Origin: Zoroaster sp. YZ-2022 | Taxonomy: Eukaryota; Echinodermata; Asteroidea; Forcipulatida; Zoroasteridae | Length of the DNA: 64,000 bases | NCBI GenBank assembly: GCA_029582265.1 | Contig: CM055828.1 | Location: 16,751,430 to 16,815,429 of the forward strand | Reading direction: 5' to 3' | Shown here: piece by piece, positions 25,633 to 37,600 of the stretch | Position numbering within the stretch: position 1 is the stretch's first letter | Layout: each line of letters begins with the position of its first letter | Translations under genes and position numbers: made by a program | Notes under the pieces: generated by a model | The model's database searches: none | Told to the model about the DNA's origin: nothing | The model's input: only the letters and a program-made list of their open reading frames with translations

Positions 25633-25703
25633 AAAGCTAGCGGTATTCGAACCGAGAACACTTACACGGAAACCAAGCATATTATCAATTAGACCACCGC
25701 TTC
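25633..25703 (-). tRNA. tRNA-like unit 9, diverged
   Basis: The most diverged copy. The B-box is GGTTCGAAT, and the acceptor GAAGCGG pairs only partly with a 3' strand ending CTAGCTTT. The anticodon arm differs (CTTGGTTTCCG). It ends the array. Confidence 0.35.
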
Positions 25704-25759
25704 ATGTGCAAGTTTGTAATGAAAGAGGATTCATCATTATTTGATACAATCTGCCAATT

Positions 25760-26232
25760 ATTTCCCACTTAATAGCAATGCTCAATAGTCCGACACCTCG
25801 TTACAGTATTTCATATGATCAGGCCGTCTGAATCATTTCATATGATCAAGCATGTGTAGTTCAGAAATGACATAAAGATGGATGCTTCTGATTTACTTAG
25901 ATAATGCGACCCAACTACTAAACTTAAATATCCCATTTTAAAAAGCTCCTATTACGCAAGCCCATAATTCCCAAAACGTATGGCGTTTGGATTTCGGGGG
26001 AAAAATTAATTTGATTAATTTGATTAATTTGATTACATCATTTTTAGGTCCATGTGGTGAGCCCAGGCCACTTTTCACAATTTTGTTTGAGGTTTATAGC
26101 CATGACGATATTGTGACGATATTGTCCCGTTATTATTGTGACGATATATGTGTTGGTTTTGTACACATAATCTCTTGCCGATTCTAACGAAGTATCTCTG
26201 CCGATGCATTCAACGATCCGCCCTGCCCTAAT
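25760..26232. other. Unassigned sequence
   Basis: Contains a short repeat of TTGATTAATT near 26008-26036 and an ACGATATTGT pair near 26105-26145. No gene is visible. Confidence 0.4.
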
Positions 26233-26271
26233 CACTGATCTCTATTATACTGAGTATAACAGAGATCAGTG
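26233..26271. repeat. 39-bp near-perfect hairpin
   Basis: CACTGATCTCTATTATACT is followed by a single G and then the complement of the same 19 bases with one mismatch. It forms a stem of 18 out of 19 pairs. No flanking gene is evident. Confidence 0.85.
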
Positions 26272-26701
26272 GTCCTAATAGTGTGTTTCAACTTGCCCGT
26301 TCCCTTGCCCAGGTTCGACTTTCACCATGTATACAGATATTTGGGCTAGTCCGTACCCGTCTAAGATCAGCCCACTGATGTTTATCAGGAAAATAGCGAT
26401 CAGTGGTTCAGCCTGGCGCCCTCTATCGACAGAGATGCGTATAAAGTTATTATAGTCAGCAATAGAGGGTGCTGTTGTAAAAATGGCCGCGTACACAAGT
26501 GCATTTTCCGAATTTTCAGTATGGTGTTTTTTTATGGCATTTTCGTTATTATGCTGTTTTTGTCGCTCAGAAAGGACCTTGAAGATGACACATGTGGTAA
26601 ATACGTAATTAGCATTGGTGAATGTTTAATTGCAATATTATTATTTGCTATTTGAAGGAAAACCTGGGTACGACCTCTTCCTATAAAAATAAGTATAACA
26701 A

Positions 26702-27388
26702 TTACAAGGCCAAGCCCAAGAGAATGAAAGTCATAGATTTGCGTCCGGGAAATTTCGAAAACACATGAGGCTTTTTTTCATTATTCATTATTTCCAGTAA
26801 AATCGAGATTAAAAGAATACAATACCATTCATGTCTTATATCTCCGGTCATTGTTTAGTCGATCATGTACAGAGGTAAACAGCTAAATAAATTTATGATA
26901 TGATCGATTAGGCCTACATGGCCTATGGCTATTCCTGTGCACGTGTGTGTCGCCGTACGTATGGTCGCCTGTGTACGTACATGCATCATTATACGTGCGG
27001 GCCGCACACACAGGCATAAGATACAAAGGCTCAACAGCGAACGTGTTGTGCATGTGAAGGCGGTACAGTTGCAAGTGCGGATCGGACGGAGTTTGCCATA
27101 CACTGATACAGTTAACTTTTAGCGCGATGCAACCTTTTTTGTGAACGACGTACGCGGGACTAAGACTGTATTAAAAGAACATGTGCTAATGATTATAGCG
27201 CACATACTGGTGGAAATTTGGTAAAAACTTCGTTTTACTGATGTGGATGATTTGGAACTAAATTTGTTTAGTGGAAATACCTTTTTTGTGCAAATAATGA
27301 TTTTTTTTCAAATAATGAAAAATTTAGGCAGTAGCTTTCGGGACATGCGGGCGGTGGATGCAAATCTATGACTTTCATTCTCATGGCC
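26702..27388. mobile_element. Possible MITE with inverted ends
   Basis: GAGAATGAAAGTCATAGATT at the left is inverted at the right (27355-27388), with about 33 bp of similarity. The intervening 600 bp shows no transposase. The short arms and the absence of a clear target duplication make this tentative. Confidence 0.5.
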
Positions 27389-27897
27389 TAAACTGAGTTC
27401 ACTTGGCATGCTTGGACTAGGCAGTTTCATGAAAATTTGAAGTTGCTTCAATGCTTTTAAATGTCATATCACTGGATAGAACAAAAAATTAGAAAGAAAA
27501 TGAGGGGTCAATGGTCATGATAGGTTAACCCTATGCAAAGTTACAAATTTTTGTTGATTTAAATATTTGGTAATTTTTAAGATCCAGTTTCATTTGAAAA
27601 GTTGTGACCGAATTTGCCTGCAATGTATCCTTGTAGTACTAACAAAGTCTATTTTGCGCAAGTTGCACTGTTTTTGTGCCAACGTTACAGTTGGCATGGA
27701 CTGATCAATTAAGATAACCACTATGTGTAGTATCCATTTATCGACACTAGAAGTGACTACATCCGTAGACTACCCTTTATATTAGAATTTTACCATGAAA
27801 GTTCGGCGGGTCACAACTTCGACAGAAAAAAAGGATATGAAAAATAGCGCCACCATCGGCGGTTTGCGTGAGTCTGCCTACTTGGACTTGTCTTGAT

Positions 27898-30528
27898 CTT
27901 GGGTAGGCCTAGTTTTGCCCCACCAGTGTGGCACGGACACGCCCCCTTGGCCTATCCTTAGCCACACGTTGGTTGTACTTTGGCTAACGGCGTTTTTTTT
28001 TCTAAATTCCAGGCGCTGAAATTGACGACATTTGCAACCATTTTGACAGACTAGATACGTTCCTTATGTATGTTTAACTATCTAGGCGCCCCCCCAAAAA
28101 ATGGTGATTTCATTTACATTAAAATTTTGTGATATATTAGGTATGTGCGTATCCCACGCATTGTCGCAAATCTTTTTGGCCGCGGCCTCAATCTCGGGTT
28201 GAATCGCCGTGGCGAAGACACCGTGGAGATAGCGCTTTGTAACGTTTCGCTGAGGCCGTTCTTTTTGATGTACCCAGGAGCTTTTTTTTCGAAGACGTAG
28301 ATCACATATTCTACTTCAACCTCGTTCTCAAATTTTCTGAATGCGGCATCTAGAAGTTTCCAAAAAAAATTCTCGAAATTTGGGTTCGCTCTTGCTCATC
28401 AAAACCATCGACGATTTACCAAAAGTTGAGTAAAATCACTTATCAATCCACAAAAATCTTGTTTTCTACCTCTTGACCAATTTTGACGGCAATTGGACGA
28501 TTCCCAGTTATGTTTTTTGGATTCGCAGACATCGATGTCAACCAAAGATTGTATTGCGCCACGTTCAGCGCGCGTTAGACCTACCAATTTTCAGTCCAAT
28601 AAATCGTCCGTTTAAACCTGATAATCGGTGTAACACAATATTAGTTCTCATGAACTTATTTCATTTTTTTCTTCATATTTCCAGTCCAATATCATTTATT
28701 TTTTATAATGTTTAATTAAATCAGGGATAAGAATTTCTCGCGGATTTCAGTATAAATATTAACAATTCTCAGATTTGAGGGTTTTTTTTTCTATTTAAAT
28801 TTTTTTTTTTTCATTATTTTGTTTTATCTTTCCAGTCCAATATAATTTATAAATTGTTCTAATATTTAATTAAATCAGGGATGAGAATCTTTCAAAGATT
28901 TCAGTGTAAAAATATGAAAATAATCCTCAGATTTGAGTAATTTTTTTTTTTCATTATTTTTTTCATTTATTTATTTTTTTTTTTTACACATTTTTTTTGT
29001 ATTTATTTGTAAATCAGCGATACAAAACAAACTAATCATTGAATTAGCCTGGAAATAGGTTATTATTCTTCCTCTTTTCCCAAGCATTCCAGTGATACCA
29101 ACCTTTTGAAAATCGGACAAGAATTAAGAAAGTTATGATATGGAATCCGAGAAAATCTAGGAAACGGGTCACAAGTCAAATTTACATTTCTTTTGCCGGA
29201 TTCAACATGTCATAACTTCCTTATTTTTGGTCACAGGAAGATGATCCTTATATCATTGTAATCGTCTATTCAAGACCTTGACAATGATACCAGTTGTATT
29301 GAAATATGTTGATTTTGAAAATTTTTGTCACATAGCTAGACATATAGGCCCGAAAAATTACAAGATGATCGTCATTGTGCAGGTTTCAATGAGGACGGCC
29401 ATCTTGAATGTATGCATGAAGAGTGTTGAACGGGAAAACACCTTGCGCGCGCAACAATTTTACGACGGCTGTTTTATGTGTGCACATACTTGCTGTATTT
29501 TAGCGCGCAGAGATATGACCATGCGATGTCGCCGATATAAACTTTCAAGAAACTAACATCGAGCAGTTTTATCAAATTAACCGTACTGCATGGTAAGTTC
29601 ATCCCCTTTTAACTATTATGTACCAGGTTATTTAACTGTACTTGCATTGTACATAAAACAAGAGAGAATGTTCATTAAAATAAAATGATAATGTAATAAA
29701 TAGTCTTATTAATTACAATAGTTTAATACTAATTTTAAATAGTAATTTTAAACAAAATAAAAATTTCACTAATAATTTAAATATATGAAATATTATAGTG
29801 TTACGATACTATTACTATACATAATAACAATATTATATGGTTCCACCATTTTTGTAAATCCATAAAAAACAAAACAAAAACAAAAAATCCAAAAAACACC
29901 CAGAATGATTGTTTTATCTGACAAAATATCTGTGAATATAGTCTATGTAATATCTATGTAATATAGTACAGGTAATATTTTTACAATTTTTCATTGAATC
30001 CAGGAACTGGACATGTTTTATTTATTTATTTTTATTATTAATATTTCATTTTAATTATATATATTTTATTTTTAAATTAGTTATATCACATGTTTTGCAC
30101 AAAAAAAATGCTCTGACTACCGACAACACGTGCAACCCTGAAACGGAATACAGCAAGTATGTGCACACATAAAACAGCCGTCGTAAAATTGTTGCGCGCA
30201 CAAGTTGTTTTCCCGTTCAACACTCTTCATACAATTCAAGATGGCCGTCCTCGTTGAAACCTGCACAATGACGATCGTCTTGTAATTTTTCGGGCATATA
30301 TGTCACGAAATTTTAATGTAAGTGAAATCACCATTTTTTGGGGGGCGCCTAGATAGTTAAACATGTAAGAAACATATCTAGTCTGTCAAAATGTTTGCAA
30401 ATATTGTCAATTTCAGCGCCTGGAACTTAGAAAAAAAATGCCGTTAGCCGAAGTACGACCAACGTGTGGCTAAGGATAGGCCAAGGGGGCATGTCCATGC
30501 CACACTGGTGGGGCAAGGCCTAGTTAAG
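27898..30528. mobile_element. Large foldback element with interrupted left arm
   Basis: The right arm is 30133-30528. Its complement is found in two pieces on the left, 27898-28136 and 29330-29505. Shared words include GGCCTAGTTTTGCCCCACCA, GCCACACGTTGGTTGTAC, GGCGCCTAGATAGTTAAACAT and AAACAGCCGTCGTAAAATTG. The left arm is therefore split by about 1.2 kb (28137-29330). The loop (29506-30132) is AT-rich. A 92-residue open frame at 29278-29556 is part of the arm and not a recognised protein. Confidence 0.85.
28137..29330. mobile_element. Insertion inside the left foldback arm
   Basis: This segment has no counterpart in the right arm. It contains a local duplication of about 150 bp: CCAGTCCAATAT, TTTAATTAAATCAGGGAT and CTCAGATTTGAG occur near 28680-28780 and again near 28833-28940. 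Its ends and family are not clear. Confidence 0.6.
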
Positions 30529-32130
30529 TTACGAGTTGACTCAAATTAATGTATAGTGACTGACGTTAGATCTTTATTCATGAGTTCTGACTCATTGTGG
30601 TCTCTTTCAGTCACAATTTGCATAAGGAATTATTTGTCTGACTAACGAACAGCGCCCTCTTGCATTCATGCACCTGACTACCTGTCCTTGGCAGGGCGCA
30701 TTTTTTCTTTTCTGCAGCACACTTCGTTAACTATATGCATTTGTATATTAAAAATGAATTTTTGAGTTTATTTTCCTTTAAAAAAATCCTCCACAGCCGT
30801 GAATTACTGTTGTTACTGTTAGGTATGTCACTCCTGAAAAAAGCCCTCTGCGTTCAACATAATCGTGTACAAAAATTCCATTCATAAAAATTTCTATTTG
30901 GTAAGCTGCGCCTCTATGAATGCCTTTGGAAAATACTGTTTTGCTATGTGTTCCGTCTTGATTTGAATATGTATGAGGAGGCTAATGAATAACAAACATT
31001 TACCAAAGGTTGATAATGTCCAAATCTCTTCAGAATGTATACAAAATCTGATTTGAAAACTTTGATTTAATAATAAAAAGAACTATAAAAAATCTCATAT
31101 CAACATCCTAATAACAAAAACTGATCATTAATGGTAGGGTTTTCAGTTTGTACGTGCTTGACCGAAGCCCTCACAGGCATCGCCCGCAACAAAAAACATC
31201 AGAATAAATCAAAAAATTCTATTACTTTTACCTGTCGAAATCTTACATGTAATAGCTCATTGGAAAGCTTATAGTCATAGCTATCCAACAATGTACATAA
31301 AATAGCAATCGGAAGTACGTGCGAAAGGCTAGGTTTTTATGAATGAACCACTCTCGTCCCGCCCAGCCTTTTGCGAAGTGTTCCGAGATCGGGCGCATCC
31401 GGCCCGTAAAATTTGCCGCGCTCTGCTGAGGGCATCCACTTCGGAGCTGTCTCCACGCCCGAGTATATTGTGATTGACATGAAAACGGGTTTCCCTATAG
31501 AGTCAAAGGGCTCCTTTACATACCCATGCTTGCTCGATCTCCACAGCTGATCTACAACCGAAGTTATGAAGAGATAAAAAATTAAACACCGTTTTCGAGG
31601 TGAAATTTTTAAGTTGAAAGGTAAGAGCGATGTCTGATTGAATTTTACACCTCTTTTCTATCATATGTAAAAGTTTTGAGCCGTAAATGTGTTTAGTTTT
31701 GAGAGGATAGTGTATTTTTTACACCCTTTCAAAAGCTCTTATGAGGGAAACGAGCACGAACGCTGTGCGTGTGTATCACGGTGTGTGTAGGCTGATTCAA
31801 CGGTTTTGGTGCCATTAGGGATGTACACAGTGTATATGGACAGTCGGGCTTCATCGAATGCTGTATACTTGATTAAATAAAACGGGATTCCTCAAAAACT
31901 ACTCGTCCGATTTTCTTGATTTAAAAACCATTAGATTTCTTTCATCAAGACCTTTAATTTGATATAAATATTGAGCATATTGGTTTAGGAATAATTTTTC
32001 ACCTGAAAACCCTATTGATGGGTTGTTTCATGTTCTAAAAATGATTTTTGTTGTTGTGAGGAAAATATAAATTTACATGTAGCAAAGCTGTTTTTTTTGT
32101 GCAAAAGCTGTTTTTTGTTAAATCCATTCC
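30529..32130. other. Unassigned sequence
   Basis: No gene or RNA is recognised in about 1.6 kb. A GC-richer patch lies near 31360-31450. Confidence 0.45.
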
Positions 32131-32261
32131 CCGATCCAAGATGGCGGAATCTTCTAGCGCTGCGCAATGCTCAAAACTTGGTCAGAAGTTGACATATATA
32201 TGAATTGAGTGGATGGAATAAAGAAGTGGACAATCTTGTCTTTGAGGACAGTATTCCAGGT
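32131..32261 (+). promoter_or_regulatory. Candidate start region with YY1-like word and donor site
   Basis: CCAAGATGGCGG at about 32138 is a YY1-type core-promoter word that in animals often overlaps the start of transcription. About 120 bp downstream is a consensus donor, CCAG|GTAAAT at 32261. The ATG within the word opens only a 20-residue frame. This could be a non-coding first exon of the phosphatase gene or unrelated; no transcript evidence is available. Confidence 0.25.
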
Positions 32262-33770
32262 AAATAATTTATTGATTTCGATTCAATTATACTTCATTTG
32301 TTCAGTTATTTGCAAAACAAATCTGGGTTTTCTTCCTCCATAATTTTACACACATGTAGTGTATGCCATATATGTAGGCTACTTCTCCCTCACGTTTCAC
32401 AGCAATAAATAAATAAATTGTACAGCTACTCATTATCTTAAAACTATAGAATAGGTAATTGTAAGAGTTTAGTTTTGTGTTTATTTTTTTCCAATCTCAA
32501 TAAGAGAATTTAAATAATAATTTTTTTCTTGGCCCTTTTCCATTTTTTTTTTCTTGAGGCATCTTCTTTTCTGCGAAATTTCACAAGCAATTCTATTTTT
32601 GTTTTCATTTAAAAATATGAAATACAAGTTTTGTTAACTAATTAAGTTTTGCAAATATAGCTATTTTTTTTAAACAGAAACAAATGAAGATAACAGATTT
32701 TTATGAATATTTTTTATTTTTCTCTGCAGATCACTGATTTGAAACCCCAGTAGCAAATGTTGCTCTGATTCTGAATGTATTCGGAGGACCATTGAGGATG
32801 CAGGTTGTAGGCCATCAACATCAACGGATACCAGTTCAGTCTCTTATCATCAAACCCAAGGTGTTCTCTGCATTGGGACTCCAAAACATAAATGCATTTA
32901 CGGTCCAGTGCAGAATTTATCTTTTAAAATCAACCTTTTTATGTATTTGAATACATACTATTTGATGATGTACTGGTGTGCAGCTAGTGAGAACCGACTG
33001 TGTGTCGTTTACACTAATTTGCCTTAATTTGCATACACATAAACTACCATACAAGCCTAATTTAACGTCTATGACCCAAATATATCACTGTCCAGTGTAG
33101 AAGTTATCTTACCTTTGTATGTATTTGAATGTACTATTTGATGATGTACAGGTGTGCAGTGTGTACCAACTGTGTGTCGTTTACACTAATTAGTCTTAAT
33201 TTGCATACTTATAAAGCTACATTGAAAGTTTATGACCCTGTGATTATTGTTCTTTGTTCAATCATACAGCAGAAATTAAATATGCATATATAAAGTATGC
33301 ATTATCACATTAATTAGATTTGCTAATTAGCATATATGCAAATTTACATATGCACATTTACATATGCAAATTAGGTGCTTTAATTATTTTGTCAAATAAT
33401 GTTAAATCTGATGATGTCTTCAAATTTCCAGTAAGTTACAGATACAGATGGAGGGCATTTTTAACTGACTGCCGTCAGTCCTATACCTACAGTACAGGGC
33501 CACAAACAGTGAAAACTAAAACGTTAATTATTTATAACTTTTTAATGCTTTATCGGATTTCGATGAAACAAAAACTAAAATGTACAATTTTGACAACTTA
33601 ATTAAGATATGTTTGTTTTGAATCTTTTTGATTACGGCTTATTTTTGGGGTGACATGCCTACTGTTATATAGAAAAGCTTTGCTTCTGAATTAATTTTTT
33701 ACTTAAAAAAAAATGTATAAAAAATGTATACAAACAAATTTATGAAAATGTTGAAAACCTAGTTTTGAAT
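32262..33770. other. Unassigned sequence with a local duplication
   Basis: Text near 32935-33030 (TTTGATGATGTACTGGTGTG, CTGTGTGTCGTTTACACTAA, TTAATTTGCATAC) is repeated near 33110-33215, a direct duplication about 175 bp apart. No protein is recognised. A GTAAGT donor at 33433 follows a short frame ending VFKFP, considered below as a weak first-exon candidate. Confidence 0.5.
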
Positions 33771-33779
33771 TTGTTACTT

Positions 33780-33836
33780 TCTATTTGTATGGCGAGCATT
33801 TTAACCACTAGACTACCATGTCACTCGATGTTGATG
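33780..33836 (-). mobile_element. tRNA-like head fragment
   Basis: On the minus strand ACATGGTAGTCTAGTGGTTA and GCTCGCCATAC resemble the 5' half and anticodon arm of a tRNA-Gly/Glu-like molecule. The T-arm is missing, so it is a pseudo-tRNA or SINE fragment. Confidence 0.45.
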
Positions 33837-33862
33837 GTGAATTAATTATTGAAGAATCTTTT

Positions 33863-34172
33863 TTAACCCTAACCCTGCCAGACGCAGCAAAGTGCATCAG
33901 GTGGAAAAGTCTGGTGCACTTTGATGCATTCAGCTGTCAACACCAGTGCATAAGCAGCCAAGTCTGAGGCTATTGAGAGCTGGTCCCATTGAACAATGCC
34001 AGAGTTGTATCCTGCTGCGTTTGGTGACCACAGACTCTGAGGCAGTTCGGCCTTGAGATTTGTGACCTGATGGATTTTGCTGCACTGGGCAGTCAAGTCA
34101 CTTTGACAAACGATGCAATCTGATGCGTCTGGCAGGGTTTCTAGCCAAAATACCCTGGAGGGTTAGGGTTAA
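33863..34172. mobile_element. piggyBac-like MITE, TGCATC/CAGACGCA type
   Basis: The element is flanked on both sides by TTAA. The left end is CCCTAACCCTGCC and the right end is the complement of CCCTAACCCTCC. piggyBac-superfamily transposons duplicate TTAA and begin with CCY, so the ends fit a non-autonomous member. The interior (about 300 bp) repeats GATGCATC-, GTGCA- and AGTCTG-type words in both orientations. No transposase. Confidence 0.75.
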
Positions 34173-34516
34173 ATTAGATGTCTGTTACAATTTCTAAGCC
34201 ATTGACATTGCCTGCGTCTAGTTTAAGATTGTATCTAGTTCTCTAGGAACTAGCTTCAGGTGGAAACGCCTGTCCAATGATGCCCCAGGTAAGGGGAGCA
34301 AAACCCGTAACCAAGCTCGTTGTAAGTGTGTGCATTTGGATTACAATACCATTGTATGGATTACAGCAGGCTGGCGCACTTCATGTAGGTAATAGACTTC
34401 TGGTAATAACTAATATAAGCTTCCTCATGGTTCAGCCACTGTGGCCAGGGTTCAATCATCCAGACTCCCCATGTTTTTCTGTGTTTAAGCAGGGTTTTTG
34501 TTGTTTATTCTGACAG

Positions 34517-34612
34517 CTTTTCAGGCATGGAAATCGGTCTCCAATCGAAGCGTATCCAACAGACCCCTACAAGGAGGATAGCTGGCCCCAGGGATATGGA
34601 CAACTCACACAG
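34517..34612 (+). CDS. ACP2: Acid phosphatase exon a: RHGxRxP catalytic motif
   Basis: Thirty-two residues, from [17 protein letters not shown] to GYGQLTQ. The acceptor is TTCTGACAG|CTT and the donor is CAG|GTATTG. The His of RHG is the nucleophile in this family. [10 protein letters not shown] is a strongly conserved family segment. The upstream exon should supply the signal peptide and the first beta strand. Confidence 0.95.
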
Positions 34613-37600
34613 GTATTGTGATGCAACAGCAGTTTGTATTTTCTACTCTTTTATATAATGGTATAACCTTGGTGAGGGATTCGCTGGTTCCGTGCGCGAT
34701 TAGGCAGCGCCGCAGCATGCAGCCAGCGAGCACCAGTTTTGGAGCGCAGAGCGCATTGCATTGTGTAGATTTGGGGTCAGTTGTTGCCGTGATCTTGTAG
34801 AGAGTAGTCGTGATTGTAGAGTCATAGCTTGCTCAGTCGTAAAAGAGACCGTACGTTCAAGTCATTATCCCGAGGGTGTAGTGCTATTTAAGTGGTAAGT
34901 CCAGGAGCATTGTATATTGTGCATGTGTTGTACTTAATACTTTGTAAGGTGGCTTACTGTCGAGGAATTTCTGGGTTTTCATGTGTGCCGTGCATCCGTT
35001 GCACGTGTTTTTGAGGTGTCGTGAGGGGCTAGGTGTCACCTCACTGGGGCTTGTGTATCGGTTCTCTAGTCGAGCTGTAATTGCATGTGTTGTAATTACC
35101 AGAGGGACTTTAAGGGTTGCATATGTTGCATAAACTATTAATTCAGACTTGGGAAATATACGAGTAGGTGTTCCTTGAGCTGAGGGGCCCCATCGTATGT
35201 GCATTGGGGTGTCTGCCCCTCCTTTGTAATTTCATTGGCCTGTGTGGTGTCTGTTGCTGTGCACCTCCAGTACAAAGGTAGTAAAGCCCCTTAAATTGAT
35301 GCATCTGGACTAACACTTAGCTTAAAGATATAGGGATTATAATTGTGTACTTGTGGTGACCCCTCAGGTGAGAGGTGCCATAAGTGCACATGTGGTGTTA
35401 AGTTCCCCTCCACCGTGAGGTGCATTAGTGGTGTGCCAGTGACCCCTCATCGAGGTGCCATAGATTTTCATGTAGTTATAAGGATTTCCTGTATTGATGA
35501 TTGTTCTTGTGATTTAAGGACTTGGTCACCTCCAGGTGAGGTGCCTTATTGTTTGCGAATACACCAGTATTATTTGTTATATAAATACACAACAACTTGT
35601 ATCCTGGTGACCTTTTTCATAGGGTGGTCTCAGAGCAATTGTATTCATTCATCGGGACGGTATACTGCTATCCCAACGGATACGTTCCTAACCGCTCGGG
35701 GACTTTTCCGGTCAGAGGCCGTCCGCGCGACAATCCCTCTCGAGGGGTGTTGCGTCACAGTAAAAATAGGGTCAATTTCAAGAGCTGCTAATAAGAATGG
35801 AATTTTTCTAAGCAAATGTTTTTGCTAAGCAATATTAACAGACTACCAGCCAAGGTATACTCGTTTTCATTCTTAAGTTTGGCTGGTAGCCAAGAAAATC
35901 AGCCCAGCAAATATGTTATTGCTGGGACGTGTAACCGGTTAACTGACTGAAACTGCACAAACCATTTGTGACCGGCTCCACAAAAATGGGTATTATGGGA
36001 CAAAATTAAAAAATTGAGTTACATACATAGCTGAATTGGTTACATTATAAGCTTTAATTTGGTGCAGGTTTGAACCCTGTGGCATTTTGCATTCTGGAGA
36101 TATACTGATTTTTGCATATTCATATTGTACAAATTAACGGAAGTGCCTTCAGAGATACAGCCCTTTAAACACAGCAAGTGGAAAAAGAAATGAGCTAAGA
36201 AGAAACTCTCTTGAATGCCCATAGCAACAGTTATGTTCCTTTTGAGCTATGGCTAATGAGGTGTTTTATTTTAAAATATTTATTAAACTTCACCAACAGA
36301 ATAAAAAACAAAGGAACAAAAGTCTTTTTGTCAAAAATTTGGAGGTTTTTCTTCCCTAAAACTGACAAAGAGTCACACAGAAGACGAACACAAGGGACAC
36401 AAAAACGTTTGTTTTTTCATCTTTACTCATCAATAATAATATTTCTGTAAATAAATTATGAAAGTATTGATATAATAGAAGCCAATAAACCAACAACAAA
36501 AAAATCACGTTGTGAATTGTTTTTTCACCCTCTCCACATAGAACAGCCCTTTACGGGTAATAGCATAGCGTCCCTTAATACCCTTTTTCGCAGAGCGGGT
36601 CACATTTAGAAATTTGCTTACCGGCTAACCGAAACCAAAAACTAACAATTTTGGAAGAACTTGCTACCCATTTTGTTGTTCTACACTTTTCTTTTTTTTT
36701 TGCCGCATTGGTTATGAAACAATTATTGCTTGAAGTTTATTGATGCTTTTTGATTGAAAATGTTTCCACATTTGCCGACGACATGTATCTAGTTAACTTT
36801 TGGTTAACTGGTTAACCGACCGTGAAAGTTTTGGTTAACCGACTGTGAAAGTTTTGGTTAACCGACCGTGAAAGTTTTGGTTAACCGACCGTGAAAGTTT
36901 TGGTTAACCGACCGTGAAAGTTTTGGTTAACCGACCGTGAAAGTTTTGGTTAACCGACCGTGAAAGGTTTGGTTAACCGACCGTGAAAGTTTTGGTTAAA
37001 TATGAAGTCAAAACTTATTAAATGATATCTCGGGTTTCATAAATACGATGTTCATGAAATTTCACAATACTATTATTTTATTTTATTTTTTATTTTTATT
37101 ACATTTTACACTGGCAATCAGATTACATCAATTAAATATAAAACCAAACCCTAAAAAACTACAAATACACAAAAAATCATTTTAAACAAAGCCAGTGAGT
37201 GGTAAGATAGAACAGGTGACCAGCACCTCTGCAAGGCCATCCTACCACAAGAAACCCACTAAACATATACCTCTTTGCTATAGAGGTCCAAACCAGTCAA
37301 CTGCCTGTTTTGACTGTTGACCCAATGTCCACACATGGGGCATTTCTGACTGGTTTTTACTGTCATTTTGACCACCCTGAATAATACAAGACAATACTTT
37401 TACCAGTCAAAAACAGTTGACTCATTTTGACCTGTAAATGTACTTACTACACATAAGGTTTGACAGTGTTTGACTTGTTAAGTGCACTAGATATACCTTG
37501 GCAAGTATATCAGCATTTTGACTGATTTTGACCCTTGTAGTAGTAGGAGGGCTAATTTGTACTAAATGATATTTAAATTAATAAGAATCTATGAATCTGG

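Larger units (their letters stand above)
24367..25703 (-). repeat. Tandem array of nine tRNA-like units, period about 157 bp
   Basis: Nine copies of a 71- or 75-bp tRNA-like sequence on the minus strand are separated by a conserved spacer. The spacer is about 85 bp and carries GAAAGGAGATTCATCATCAT and ATAATGGAAGGTTTGAATTG. Units 2 to 7 strictly alternate between a 75-bp and a 71-bp type, giving a dimeric higher-order repeat of about 320 bp. Each unit retains a D-arm (GTCTAATGGATA) and a B-box (GGTTCGAAT). Most 3' ends run directly into TTTTT, a Pol III terminator. Confidence 0.9.

Noticed and set aside
35343..35828. 161-residue open frame on the plus strand
   Set aside because: It lies in the phosphatase intron within GT-rich reiterated sequence, with no recognisable motif and Cys-rich composition explained by the repeats.
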